Assembly: GCF_000620865.1 (NCBI RefSeq)
Contig: NZ_KK211190.1
Location: 2,516,779-2,580,778, forward strand
DNA from: Exiguobacterium sibiricum 7-3
GTDB lineage: Bacteria; Bacillota; Bacilli; Exiguobacteriales; Exiguobacteriaceae
Direction: 5' to 3'
Length of the DNA: 64,000 bases
Shown: positions 35,774 to 48,063 of the stretch, piece by piece
How positions within the stretch are numbered: position 1 is the first letter of the stretch
How the letters are laid out: each line of letters begins with the position of its first letter
Notes under the pieces: model-generated
What the model saw: only the letters and a program-made list of their open reading frames with translations
What the model was told of the DNA's origin: nothing
The model's database searches: none
Position numbers and translations under genes: made by a program

Positions 35774-36949
35774 TCAATTACCGGAATGTTCGAGGTAACG
35801 TAAGGTCACTTCGATTAAGATCCGGGCCGCATGCTGCATCGCCTGTTCTTCAAAATCAAACTTCGGATGATGATGGGGATAAAAGGTTTCGTCTCCTGCG
35901 CCCGTAAAGAAAAAGGTACCAGGCACTTGTTGCAAATAATACGCGAAGTCTTCACCGCCCATCGTCGGAGCAATTTCAAAGACGTGCTCCGCACCCATGA
36001 TGTCAGACGCAACAGTCCGCAAAAGGTTCGTTTCTTCCGGATGGTTGACGACCGCCGGATACCCTCTTTCGTACGTAAACGAATAGGTCGCTCCCGCCGC
36101 GTCACACACCCCTTTAATCGTCCGTTCCATTTCCCGGACGATTTGTTCGGCGACTGCTGGATCAAACGTCCGGATCGTCCCGGTCAGTTCCGCACTGTCG
36201 GCAATGACATTAAACGTATTCCCGGCATGGAGTGTACCGATGGTCAAGACCGCTTGCTGAAGCGGATCGAGACGCCGGCTGACAATACTTTGTAATTCTT
36301 TGACAATGGTCGCCCCGAGTACGACGGCATCAATCGTTTCGTGTGGCTTCGCGCCATGTCCTCCGCGCCCGAACAGTGTCAGCTCGAACTTATCGGCCGC
36401 TGCCATGACAGGACCAACCCGATAACCAATCGTTCCAAGTTTCGTCGTCGACCACAAATGGGTTCCGAAAATGACGTCGACACCGTCGAGGCATCCGTCG
36501 GCAACCATGTCCCGTGCCCCGCCCGGAACGACTTCTTCCGCGTGTTGATGAATCAAGACGACATTTCCTGCCAACTGTTCCTTTTGGCGGACAAGAATTT
36601 CTGCGACTGCAAGCAGCGTCGCTGTATGTCCGTCATGCCCGCATGCATGCATGACACCGGGTACGGTCGACCGGTAATCCACGGTTTTTTCATCCTGAAT
36701 CGGCAATGCATCAAAATCTGCCCGCAGTGCGACCGTTTTTCCCGGTTTCCCTCCGCGAATCGTTCCGACCACACCACGTCCGCCGACACCGGTCCGGACT
36801 TCAATTCCAAGCTCCGTCAACCGGTCCGCAATGAATTGCGGGGTATCGACTTCATGAAACGATAACTCCGGATGTTGATGTAAATACCGGCGCCGTTCGA
36901 CCATCACTGGAAATAACTGCTCCACCATCTCTTCCACCGTCTGTTTCAT
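35774..36949 (-). CDS. M20-family metal-dependent amidohydrolase (N-acyl-amino acid deacylase type)
   Basis: A 391-residue dinuclear metal amidohydrolase. Metal ligands are visible in HACGHDGH (Cys103, His105), HQHAEE (Glu pair), GTHLW (His) and HHHPKFDFEE near the C-terminus; a dimerisation domain is inserted at about 185-300. The family covers hippurate hydrolase, N-acetyl-L-amino acid deacetylases and N-acetyl-diaminopimelate deacetylase (DapL/YkuR). The last activity is required by the acetylated DAP branch and is absent from the lysine operon of this window, so this gene is a candidate for it. However, it is cotranscribed with an RpiR-type regulator 12 bases upstream, which suggests a catabolic role instead. 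Confidence 0.88.
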   Translation of the reverse strand: MKQTVEEMVEQLFPVMVERRRYLHQHPELSFHEVDTPQFIADRLTELGIEVRTGVGGRGVVGTIRGGKPGKTVALRADFDALPIQDEKTVDYRSTVPGVMHACGHDGHTATLLAVAEILVRQKEQLAGNVVLIHQHAEEVVPGGARDMVADGCLDGVDVIFGTHLWSTTKLGTIGYRVGPVMAAADKFELTLFGRGGHGAKPHETIDAVVLGATIVKELQSIVSRRLDPLQQAVLTIGTLHAGNTFNVIADSAELTGTIRTFDPAVAEQIVREMERTIKGVCDAAGATYSFTYERGYPAVVNHPEETNLLRTVASDIMGAEHVFEIAPTMGGEDFAYYLQQVPGTFFFTGAGDETFYPHHHPKFDFEEQAMQHAARILIEVTLRYLEHSGN

Positions 36950-36961
36950 TATGTACGCCCC

Positions 36962-37816
36962 CTATTTTTTACTGTGCAACATCTTGACACTTTCCCGTGT
37001 ATACTGCAGCCGTTCAATCGTATCGTCATAATGGACGGCGGCATAGGATAAAAACAATACATCAATCGCAAACAACTGGGCGAGACGCGAACTCAAGGCC
37101 GCACTGCGTAACGGCGCTTCCGGAGCCCGTGACGTCCATAAGGCGATATCCGCCAGTTGACTGACACGATTATCCCCGAACCGCGTCAAACTGATGACCT
37201 TCAGCCCGCGAATCTTGGCGAGCCGGATCAACTCGACGACTTCCTCGGTTTCCCCGCTGTAGGAAATCGCAAAAAAGACATCATCCGGGCTGGCATTCGC
37301 AAGAATCGTCGCAACGAGATGTTGATCCGATTCCTGAATCGTCAGTTTCCCGACACGTGTCCATTTTTGGGCGGCATCCAGTGCGACGACGTTCGATGCA
37401 CCAATCCCGTAAAAGTAAATCGCCCGTGCCTGGTCCAATATATCCGTCGCTTCGGCAATCCGGTCTTCACTCAATTGTTTCGCCGTATCTTGTAAGGCTT
37501 GAATGCTGTTGCTGACCGTTTTTTCCACTAAGTCAGCAGGCCGTTCATTTTTTTCAATATCATGATACCCCTTTAAATCTGTTCGTGCCGTATCCGCTGA
37601 AATCCGCATCCGGAGTTCTGGATATCCTTTTAAACCGAGTGCCCTGCAAAAACGGACGACAGCTGCGGCACTTGTTCCCGATTCCTCGGCTAAATGATGA
37701 ATCGTCATCCCCGCGATTTCATTCATATGCGCTAAAACAAAATCAGCGACTTTCCGCGAAGAAGAAGGCAACTCTTCGTGGACAGCGTTAATCTGTGAAA
37801 AAATACCACCTTTCAT
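36962..37816 (-). CDS. RpiR/MurR-family transcriptional regulator
   Basis: A 284-residue regulator with an N-terminal HTH_6 domain (about 1-77; GTSAAAVVRFCRALGLKGYPE is the recognition region) and a C-terminal SIS sugar-isomerase domain (about 110-250; YFYGIGASNVVA, ISYSGETEEVVE). SIS domains usually bind phosphosugars, in MurR N-acetylmuramic acid-6-P. The frame is open to 37879, but the ATG at 37816 is chosen by the GGGAGCGGG site upstream and by homology of the N-terminus. It is followed 12 bases later by the M20 amidohydrolase gene, which it probably controls. Confidence 0.9.
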   Translation of the reverse strand: MKGGIFSQINAVHEELPSSSRKVADFVLAHMNEIAGMTIHHLAEESGTSAAAVVRFCRALGLKGYPELRMRISADTARTDLKGYHDIEKNERPADLVEKTVSNSIQALQDTAKQLSEDRIAEATDILDQARAIYFYGIGASNVVALDAAQKWTRVGKLTIQESDQHLVATILANASPDDVFFAISYSGETEEVVELIRLAKIRGLKVISLTRFGDNRVSQLADIALWTSRAPEAPLRSAALSSRLAQLFAIDVLFLSYAAVHYDDTIERLQYTRESVKMLHSKK

Positions 37817-37987
37817 GCGACCCGCTCCCTTACCATGGATTAAAACAGGCGAATCCAGCGTGTCTCTGCTGATTCGCATGATGCTTCTTTTCTATTATGC
37901 GCTTTCAAGACGGCTTTCGTAAATCTAAAGAAATCTGACAATAGTAAATCGTTGTTTTGTTGTGCTTAAAAGTCTGCTTAGACTCAA

Positions 37988-38022
37988 CAAAAAAGACTCC
38001 TGCTTGCGCAAGGAGTCTGTCT
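37988..38022 (-). terminator. Terminator of camS
   Basis: On the minus strand AGACTCCTTGCGCAAGCAGGAGTCT (complement of 37992-38018, stem AGACTCCT/AGGAGTCT) is followed by TTTTTTG. It lies 13 bases after the camS stop codon. Confidence 0.88.
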
Positions 38023-38034
38023 GTTCAAATGAAA

Positions 38035-39213
38035 TCAACGGATTTTGACAATCGGTTTTTTCGTATCCGGCTCGATGAATAACATCGCTTCCGTATCGCC
38101 GTTCAAGTTCGTGACGGTAATCGTTGTCGGGACATTCCGATTGTATTCCCAACGATTTTCGAGCAAGTAGGTCACGTATTGAATGAACGCTACGAGTTCT
38201 GCTTTTCCGTAAAACTGAACCGGAATCTTGATTTCCAACTTCTTCAGTTCACCTTCCTGATAAAAGCCTTCTCCCATCATACCGGTGTAGTTCGGGAAAT
38301 AGTCTTCGAGGCGGTCCTTGAACAAATCAAACTTCGCGGCATCATCACGGACATCGTTCGTTGCGGCACCCGATGGGTAGTAATAATATTTTTCATCATA
38401 GTTCTTCCAGTCGTTCGAACTGATCTGATTGCCGCGCCCGATAAAGGCGGAAGATACATAATGTCCGGAAACCGGTGACCCTTCACTTTCCTGTAAATAC
38501 AAGGCGACGTGGATCGGTGTCGTTTTGATACCGTCCGTTTTCCGCATTTTCTTGACCAATTCATTTGCCATCCGTTTTCCTTCTGCGATGACTTTTTTCT
38601 CGTCGAGTTTCACGGTATAGGTCGGACCGTAGTTTTCATCCTGGAAAACATATTCGCTGTTTAAGACTAAAGCGACGGATGTCCCGCCGAGTTCGAGTTT
38701 TTTATCTTCTTCCAACATGTAGTCCTGTTCCAAAATGTGCGATAGAATCAAAGGAGACTTTTGGTTTTTTTCTTTGTAAGACTTTCCGGTCGTATAAGCA
38801 GGGTTCAAGCCGTTCGGATCACTGACGCCATCCCCGGCTTTTCCTTTTCGTAACAACCACTGGGCAATTTGATCGGCCTCGAGCAGTTGTCCTTCTTGAT
38901 AATAGTATTTATCCGGAGCAAAAAATTGAGTGGAGTGACGCATCAATCCGGTCTCGATTTCATCCAGCTCCAGGCGTGAACTGACTCGTTTTTGTGTCAT
39001 CCCGCGGGCGACACTCGGCCGGAACGGTAAGACGGTCCGGTAATAGGAATCGGTCGTATCAATCGCCGGACTGACGACAGCCTGGACTTCTTTTCCTTGT
39101 TCACTCTCTGTAATGACTTCTTTTGTATCGCTTTTTTGTGATAAATCAAACGAACACGCGCCGAGGAATAATGTACTCGTCAACGTCAACGCGACTATTT
39201 TTTTAGATTTCAT
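38035..39213 (-). CDS. camS: CamS/YerH-family lipoprotein (sex pheromone precursor family)
   Basis: A 392-residue exported lipoprotein: basic start (MKSKKI), hydrophobic core and lipobox LGAC with the lipidated Cys at about residue 20, followed by a CamS domain (about 90-392). In Enterococcus and S. aureus, peptides cut from the CamS signal sequence act as conjugation pheromones; in Bacillus the orthologue YerH has no known role. The start at 39213 is preferred over the in-frame GTG four codons earlier because that GTG overlaps the GGGGTG Shine-Dalgarno. Gene order ligA-camS is conserved in Bacillales, although here a sortase gene is inserted between them. Confidence 0.92.
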   Translation of the reverse strand: MKSKKIVALTLTSTLFLGACSFDLSQKSDTKEVITESEQGKEVQAVVSPAIDTTDSYYRTVLPFRPSVARGMTQKRVSSRLELDEIETGLMRHSTQFFAPDKYYYQEGQLLEADQIAQWLLRKGKAGDGVSDPNGLNPAYTTGKSYKEKNQKSPLILSHILEQDYMLEEDKKLELGGTSVALVLNSEYVFQDENYGPTYTVKLDEKKVIAEGKRMANELVKKMRKTDGIKTTPIHVALYLQESEGSPVSGHYVSSAFIGRGNQISSNDWKNYDEKYYYYPSGAATNDVRDDAAKFDLFKDRLEDYFPNYTGMMGEGFYQEGELKKLEIKIPVQFYGKAELVAFIQYVTYLLENRWEYNRNVPTTITVTNLNGDTEAMLFIEPDTKKPIVKIR

Positions 39214-39347
39214 CTGTTTTCGCACCCCATGTTTTCAAAATCGTTCTCTCTATCATAACAGAATAGTTTTCCATCGGGGAAGGTGTAGTTTTTCCCTGAT
39301 TTTCAAAAAAGTATATCCTGCTTTTCAGCAGATGAAAGGATTTTTTT

Positions 39348-39920
39348 ATGAAACGACGACTTCTTGGTCTCCTTCTCTTGATTGCCGGCATCCTGCTCAT
39401 TCTTTGGCCGATGTATACCAATCATCAAAAACAACAGGCCGCTGACGAACTAAAACAGCAATGGACACAAAATTTAAAGGCGGTCGATGCCAAAGAAACG
39501 AAGAAACCGGTCGCAACGAACGGTAGCGGCTTACTGACGATTCCGTCACTTGATTTTGAACAAGTCATCTTAGAAGGGGCTTCGACGACCATTCTTGATC
39601 AAAGCATCGGTCACCTGAAAGGAACCGGTGCGCCCGGTAAAGGGAATTACGCCTTAGCGGGACACCGCAGTTTCACGAAAGGACTCCATTTCAACCGTCT
39701 GCCCGAGTTGAAAACGGGTGCACATGTGATTGTAACAACAAAAAGTCACCGCTATACCTATCAAATGAAGACATCACAACTTGTCAAACCCACCGATTTG
39801 TCCGTCTTGCACCAGGACGTGAAACAAGCAACTATTACACTGATTACGTGTGATCCGCCGGAAACGGCAACCAATCGGTTAATCAAACAAGGTGTTCTAA
39901 TTAAAACCGAGTCGCTGTAA
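39348..39920 (+). CDS. Sortase (probable class D-like transpeptidase)
   Basis: A 190-residue membrane-anchored cysteine transpeptidase. One N-terminal membrane segment (about 4-22) precedes the sortase barrel with the catalytic His106 (ALAGHRS), Cys168 (TLITCDPP) and Arg177 (ATNRLIKQG). It cuts LPXTG-like sorting signals and links proteins to the wall. Short length, N-terminal anchor and TLITCDPP are closest to class D housekeeping-type enzymes, but class assignment by eye is tentative. RBS GAAAGGA lies 7 bases upstream. No LPXTG substrate gene is in the window. It is on the opposite strand to its neighbours, inserted in the otherwise conserved ligA-camS pair. Confidence 0.9.
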   Translation: MKRRLLGLLLLIAGILLILWPMYTNHQKQQAADELKQQWTQNLKAVDAKETKKPVATNGSGLLTIPSLDFEQVILEGASTTILDQSIGHLKGTGAPGKGNYALAGHRSFTKGLHFNRLPELKTGAHVIVTTKSHRYTYQMKTSQLVKPTDLSVLHQDVKQATITLITCDPPETATNRLIKQGVLIKTESL

Positions 39921-39942
39921 CACATCGTAAAATCATATGCAA

Positions 39943-39979
39943 AAAGGGAAGGCGCACAATTCTGTCGCCTTCCCTTTTC
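39943..39979 (+). terminator. Bidirectional terminator between the sortase gene and ligA
   Basis: AAAAGGGAAGGCG (39943-39955) pairs perfectly with CGCCTTCCCTTTT (39967-39979) between two convergent genes. Confidence 0.9.
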
Positions 39980-40011
39980 CTATTCCAATCATCCGTTTGA
40001 CGAATTTCGTA

Positions 40012-44246
<4,235 letters not shown>

Positions 44247-44367
44247 CTAAATAGCCTCATTTCTATCTAAATTAGGCGAGAGTACTCGCACTTCTAAACG
44301 TAGTGAAAGTGGGAGGTGAATCGCCAGCCTCCCTTTCGGGTATAAACCTCTCAAGGAGGTGAAAATC

Positions 44368-45540
44368 ATGTTGAAGCATAAGGCCTACAAATTCAGAATC
44401 TACCCGACAAAAGAGCAGGAAATCCTGATTGCGAAGACCATTGGTTGTTCGCGCTTCGTCTTCAACTACTTCTTATCGAAGTGGGATGAGACGTATCAAG
44501 CGACAGGCAAAGGAATGTCTTACGGTTCTTGTTCAAAAGAAATCCCGATGCTGAAGCAAGAGCACAACTGGCTGAAAGAAGTCGATAGCCATTCGCTTCA
44601 ATCGAGCGTCAAACACCTGACCGATGCGTATGAACGCTTCTTCAAGAAGCAGAACGAACGGCCTCGATTCAAGTCGAAGCGCAATCCCGTTCAATCCTAC
44701 AAGACCAATATCGAAAAGAAGAACCAGCTTCCCGAGGTCTCAATCGTCGGCAACAAGCTCAAACTTCCGAAGCTGAAGTGGGTGCGTTTCGCCAAATCGA
44801 GGCAGGTCGCAGGACGCATCTTGAGCGCAACCATCCGGCGTAACGCTTCAGGAAAATACTTCGTCTCCCTGCTCGTCGAGCAGGAAATCCACGAACTGCC
44901 GAAGACCGGTTCCTCCGTCGGCGTCGACGTCGGGTTGAAAAACTTTGCCATCCTGTCGGATGGTACGGTATACAAGAACGACCGCTACTTCCGTTCGCTC
45001 GAGAAAAAACTGGCGCGCGAGCAACGCAAGCTCTCTCGTCGTCAGCGCATGGCCTTGAACAAGAAAGTGAAACTTTCCGAGTCGAAGAACTACCAGAAGC
45101 AGAAGCGAAAGGTCGCCCGCATCCACGCAAAGATTGCCAACAAGCGAATCGACTTCTTGCACAAGGTATCCACCGAAATCGTCAAAAACCACGACGTCAT
45201 CGGCATCGAGACCTTGCAGGTGAAGAACATGCAGAAGAACCGCAAGTTGAGCAAGTCCATCTCCTATGTCAGTTGGTCGGCGTTCTTCCGCATGCTCGAA
45301 TATAAGGCGGACTGGTACGGGAAGACCATCGTGAAGGTCGGCAAGACCTTTGCTTCGAGCCAACTGTGCTCCAGTTGCGGTCATCAACACAAAGACGTGA
45401 AACATCTTGGCTTGCGTGAATGGACATGCCCGATTTGTGGCATCCACCACGACCGTGATGTGAATGCAGGACTGAATCTTAAACGAGAAGCGGAACGTAT
45501 CTTGGCTTCTTCAACCGTCGGGACGACGGGGTTAGCCTGA
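44368..45540 (+). CDS. tnpB: RNA-guided endonuclease TnpB
   Basis: Ancestor-type of Cas12: uses an RNA made from the element's right end to cut DNA and favour element retention. The 390-residue protein has the N-terminal OrfB_IS605 domain ([14 protein letters not shown]), a RuvC fold with Asp187 (VDVGLKNFA), Glu281 (GIETLQVKN) and Asp364 ([10 protein letters not shown]), and a zinc ribbon CSSC...CPIC (334-337, 354-357). All catalytic residues are present, so it should be active. The ATG at 44368 is 8 bases from AAGGAGG; a GTG at 44359 overlaps that site and is rejected. The Shine-Dalgarno itself is paired with ACCTC (44346-44350) in a 5-bp hairpin, which may keep translation low. No TnpA is near. 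Confidence 0.93.
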   Translation: MLKHKAYKFRIYPTKEQEILIAKTIGCSRFVFNYFLSKWDETYQATGKGMSYGSCSKEIPMLKQEHNWLKEVDSHSLQSSVKHLTDAYERFFKKQNERPRFKSKRNPVQSYKTNIEKKNQLPEVSIVGNKLKLPKLKWVRFAKSRQVAGRILSATIRRNASGKYFVSLLVEQEIHELPKTGSSVGVDVGLKNFAILSDGTVYKNDRYFRSLEKKLAREQRKLSRRQRMALNKKVKLSESKNYQKQKRKVARIHAKIANKRIDFLHKVSTEIVKNHDVIGIETLQVKNMQKNRKLSKSISYVSWSAFFRMLEYKADWYGKTIVKVGKTFASSQLCSSCGHQHKDVKHLGLREWTCPICGIHHDRDVNAGLNLKREAERILASSTVGTTGLA

Positions 45541-45615
45541 TCAGGTTTCGACCGTTAGGTCGAATAACTCAGGAATCCTACACCTCTAAGCAAAGCGTAG
45601 GTGGCGGTAGTTCAA
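45541..45615 (+). ncRNA. Predicted omega RNA (reRNA) scaffold of TnpB
   Basis: The right end after the tnpB stop folds into TTCGACC-GTTA-GGTCGAA (45547-45564, perfect 7-bp stem) and CCTAC...GTAGG (45577-45601), ending GGTAGTTCAA at 45615. In this family the scaffold ends at TTCAA, and the next about 16-20 bases outside the element act as guide; here that would be 45616-45635, the intergenic tail of pcrB. The RNA probably begins inside the 3' end of tnpB, so the start given is a minimum. Confidence 0.65.
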
Positions 45616-45639
45616 ATTCCGAACTTTTGTTCTTATATT

Positions 45640-46323
45640 TTATCGTGTTGCTGCAACGGTCGCAAGTGCCGCTTCTAAATTGTCATAGATGATGTTGCCG
45701 ACGACGATGGTATCCGCATGTTTCAACATTTCCTGCGCCCGTTCAACAGAGTCGATACCGCCGCCGTAAAACAACCGACCTTGCTTCAGCACGCGTTTGA
45801 CCGAGGCGACCAGTTTCGGATCACCGTAGATCCCGCTGTACTCCAAATAAACGACCGGCATCCGGAAGACACTGTCTGCGAGTTGTGCGTAGGCAATGAC
45901 CGTGTCGTCCGCCAATGGCTTGGCTTGCGTGACACGGGCGACCTTAGCATCAGGATTCAGTACGATATACCCTTCCCCGACAAGATCGGCGTGCGCCAAC
46001 ATATGACCCACTTCCTCGAGCGCCTCGACTTGTTTTTCAATGACGTGCTCAAGCGTTCCGCTGTTGAGGACGCTTGGTGTCAAATACGTATCGAACCCCA
46101 TCGTCGCCGCTTCGAGCTCTGATACTTCCAGGGCAACGGCTACCGGATAACGACGCAATCGCATCAGTAAATCAAGTGTCGCATCGAGCGTGATGTCATC
46201 GGTTCCTCCGACGATGATGGCGTCGGTTCCTGACGTGGCAATCGCTTGGAGGGCGTCTTCTTCAATCTCCTTTGCCGGATCGAGCTTAAAGACATGACGC
46301 CATTCATTATACGGTAACAACAT
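45640..46323 (-). CDS. pcrB: Heptaprenylglyceryl phosphate synthase
   Basis: TIM-barrel prenyltransferase that joins heptaprenyl diphosphate to glycerol-1-phosphate, giving archaeal-like ether lipids in Bacillales. The 227-residue product follows B. subtilis PcrB: NEWRHVFKLDPAKEI, GTDAIIVGGTD, YLEYSGIYGD, FYGGGIDS and VVGNIIYD. The frame is open to 46347; the ATG at 46323 is chosen by homology. Its stop codon lies 24 bases from the right end of the TnpB element, so the gene is intact but has lost direct contact with pcrA. Confidence 0.94.
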   Translation of the reverse strand: MLLPYNEWRHVFKLDPAKEIEEDALQAIATSGTDAIIVGGTDDITLDATLDLLMRLRRYPVAVALEVSELEAATMGFDTYLTPSVLNSGTLEHVIEKQVEALEEVGHMLAHADLVGEGYIVLNPDAKVARVTQAKPLADDTVIAYAQLADSVFRMPVVYLEYSGIYGDPKLVASVKRVLKQGRLFYGGGIDSVERAQEMLKHADTIVVGNIIYDNLEAALATVAATR

Positions 46324-46364
46324 GTTCGTTCCATCCTCTCTTCTCATTCTCTTTCCCCAGTATA

Positions 46365-46399
46365 AAACAAAAACCCATCCCGCGCAGAGCGAGATGGGA
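46365..46399 (-). terminator. Terminator after the 74-aa membrane protein gene
   Basis: On the minus strand CCCATCTCGC...GCGGGATGGG (complement of about 46374-46399) is followed by TTTTTG. It separates the yerC-ktrB-small gene unit from pcrB, which therefore needs its own promoter; TATACT (complement of 46359-46364) is a possible -10. Confidence 0.8.
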
Positions 46400-46407
46400 C
46401 AGACCTT

Positions 46408-46632
46408 TCAAGTCCGGACTTGGCGTTTCGTCAACAACGCGGCAAGTCCAAGGGCGAGGAAGGCATAGAGGACGGCAAACGCCCATGGTTCAGCCAAGAA
46501 AAAACCAAGCACCGGCACGTCCAGTAACGGGGAGTCCGGCGAACAGAGCGCCCGCCCGTTGACGATGGCCAGAAACGGTAACGCCGGAACCATGAAGATA
46601 TAACCAAAGTTGATCCAAAATGCACGTTGCAT
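46408..46632 (-). CDS. Small membrane protein, 74 aa, next to a potassium channel gene
   Basis: A hypothetical protein with two predicted membrane segments (about 8-25 and 42-66) separated by a Pro/Asp-rich loop (CSPDSPLLDVPVLG) and ending in a basic tail (LLTKRQVRT). I do not recognise it. It begins 12 bases after the TrkH/KtrB-type gene, with AAGGAGG 7 bases before its ATG, and ends in a terminator, so it is cotranscribed with the transporter. It could be an accessory or gating peptide, in the way KdpF stabilises KdpA, but this is inferred from position only. Confidence 0.72.
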   Translation of the reverse strand: MQRAFWINFGYIFMVPALPFLAIVNGRALCSPDSPLLDVPVLGFFLAEPWAFAVLYAFLALGLAALLTKRQVRT

Positions 46633-46644
46633 GACGCAACCTCC

Positions 46645-48024
46645 TTAACCGATGATGACCGATTCTTTTGGATAATTGTAATTCCGTTTCGGCTGGTTGG
46701 CTTTGAGCAGCAAGACAAACGAAATGACACCAATCCGTCCGATGAACATCAAGACTGATAACGTCCATTTGCCGACATCGGATAGTTCACTCGTAATCCC
46801 AAGCGACAGCCCTGTTGTTCCGAATGCGGAACAAGCTTCAAAAAACAGGACGAGGAACGGTGCATCTTCAAAAATCAGTAAGACAATCAGTCCAATCATC
46901 GTCACACCGGTCGATACGACGATGACGACAAAGGCTTTCCAAATATCCGATTGTCCGATCTCGCGTCCGAAAATCTTGATGCCGTACTCGCCGCGAATAA
47001 AGGCGATGACACTGAGCACGGCGACGGCAAACGTCGTCGTCCGGATGCCTCCTCCGACCGAGGACGGCGAGGCTCCGATGAACATCAGAATCGATAAAAC
47101 GAAAATGGAGGCTTGCGAGAAGGTCGTGATATCGACCGTTGTCAGTCCGCCATTTCGGGTCGTCACCGATTGGAACAAGGCATCGACCATTTTTTCATTA
47201 ATCGGTAATCCTTTAAACGATTGATTCCACTCAAACAGCAACAGGCTGACCGTTCCGAACAAAACCAAGATGAAAAAGGTCGACGCCGTTAATTTCGTGA
47301 ATAATGAAAAGTGGTACGGTTGACGGGTCGCTTGACGGGTCGCGCGGTAAGAGATGTACCGCCGGACTTCAACCAAAACCGGAAAACCAATCGCACCAAG
47401 CGTCAACAGTAAAATCTGCATAAAGACGACAAATAAATCTCCCCGAAACGGCAGGAGGGATTCTCCGGTAATGTCGAACCCGGCATTGGTCGTCGCACTG
47501 ACCGAACCAAACAATCCTTGCAACATCGCTTCACCAAGCGTCGGAAAATATTTCGTATAATACAAACCTAAAATCAACGCGCCGATGATTTCAATCGACA
47601 GGATGATCAAAATGACTTCCCGAATGTATTTAACGACCCCTTGCATCGTCGTCTGATTTTGGTCACGGACAACAAGTTGCCGTTCCCGAAAGCCGATCCG
47701 TTTGCCGAGGATGACCCACATCGCGATATGCAGGGACATCAAGCCGATTCCGCTGACCTGCACGAGAATCATGATCATAAAGTAACCGAACGTCGTGAAT
47801 GTGTCCGAGACGGAGACGGTCGTCAATCCGGTCACGCTGACGCAACTGACCGCCATGAAGACAAGATCCGTGAAATCCCAGTTGTAATTCCCCTGTGTCG
47901 ACCAGGGCAACCCGAGTAAAATGACACCGATGATGACGGCAATAAAATAAATAATGACGAGTGACTGGATCGGCGTCAATTTTCGAATGAAGTGTTGCAG
48001 TCTTTGTTGATACGCTAAATCCAT
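46645..48024 (-). CDS. ktrB: TrkH/KtrB-family potassium uptake channel protein
   Basis: A 459-residue membrane protein forming the K+ pathway of a Ktr/Trk system. It has the four M1-P-M2 units of the family; the P-loops with selectivity-filter glycines are CVSVTGLTTVS, SATTNAGFDIT, TTRNGGLTTVD and SAFGTTGLSLG. A KtrA/TrkA-type nucleotide-binding partner is required for activity but is not in the window. RBS AAGGAGG lies 10 bases upstream of the ATG. It sits where B. subtilis has yerD, between yerC and pcrB. KtrD-like or KtrB-like paralogues cannot be told apart by eye. Confidence 0.92.
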   Translation of the reverse strand: MDLAYQQRLQHFIRKLTPIQSLVIIYFIAVIIGVILLGLPWSTQGNYNWDFTDLVFMAVSCVSVTGLTTVSVSDTFTTFGYFMIMILVQVSGIGLMSLHIAMWVILGKRIGFRERQLVVRDQNQTTMQGVVKYIREVILIILSIEIIGALILGLYYTKYFPTLGEAMLQGLFGSVSATTNAGFDITGESLLPFRGDLFVVFMQILLLTLGAIGFPVLVEVRRYISYRATRQATRQPYHFSLFTKLTASTFFILVLFGTVSLLLFEWNQSFKGLPINEKMVDALFQSVTTRNGGLTTVDITTFSQASIFVLSILMFIGASPSSVGGGIRTTTFAVAVLSVIAFIRGEYGIKIFGREIGQSDIWKAFVVIVVSTGVTMIGLIVLLIFEDAPFLVLFFEACSAFGTTGLSLGITSELSDVGKWTLSVLMFIGRIGVISFVLLLKANQPKRNYNYPKESVIIG

Positions 48025-48063
48025 CCGGCTTCGTCCTCCTTCACAGAAATAGCGGATAACCGG

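Larger units (their letters stand above)
44262..45615 (+). mobile_element. TnpB-only IS200/IS605-type element
   Basis: A single tnpB gene with hairpin-rich ends and no tnpA, lying between pcrA and pcrB, two genes that are neighbours in related genomes. The right end is readable: GAATCC, a stem-loop (45577-45601) and GGTAGTTCAA ending at 45615, the usual right end of this group. The left boundary is not certain; it must lie after the pcrA Shine-Dalgarno (about 44255-44258) and before or at the hairpin GCGAGAGTACTCGC (44276-44289). The element has no target-site duplication, as expected. It is probably mobilised in trans by a TnpA elsewhere. Confidence 0.75.

Noticed and set aside
37810..37925. 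cre site upstream of the RpiR gene (TGAAAGCGCATAAT on the minus strand)
   Set aside because: Only 11 of 14 consensus positions match and both terminal conserved bases are lost.
44848..45450. 200-codon open frame antisense to tnpB
   Set aside because: No ribosome site, low-complexity hydrophobic/acidic composition typical of a reverse-strand shadow, and full overlap with a gene showing all TnpB catalytic motifs.
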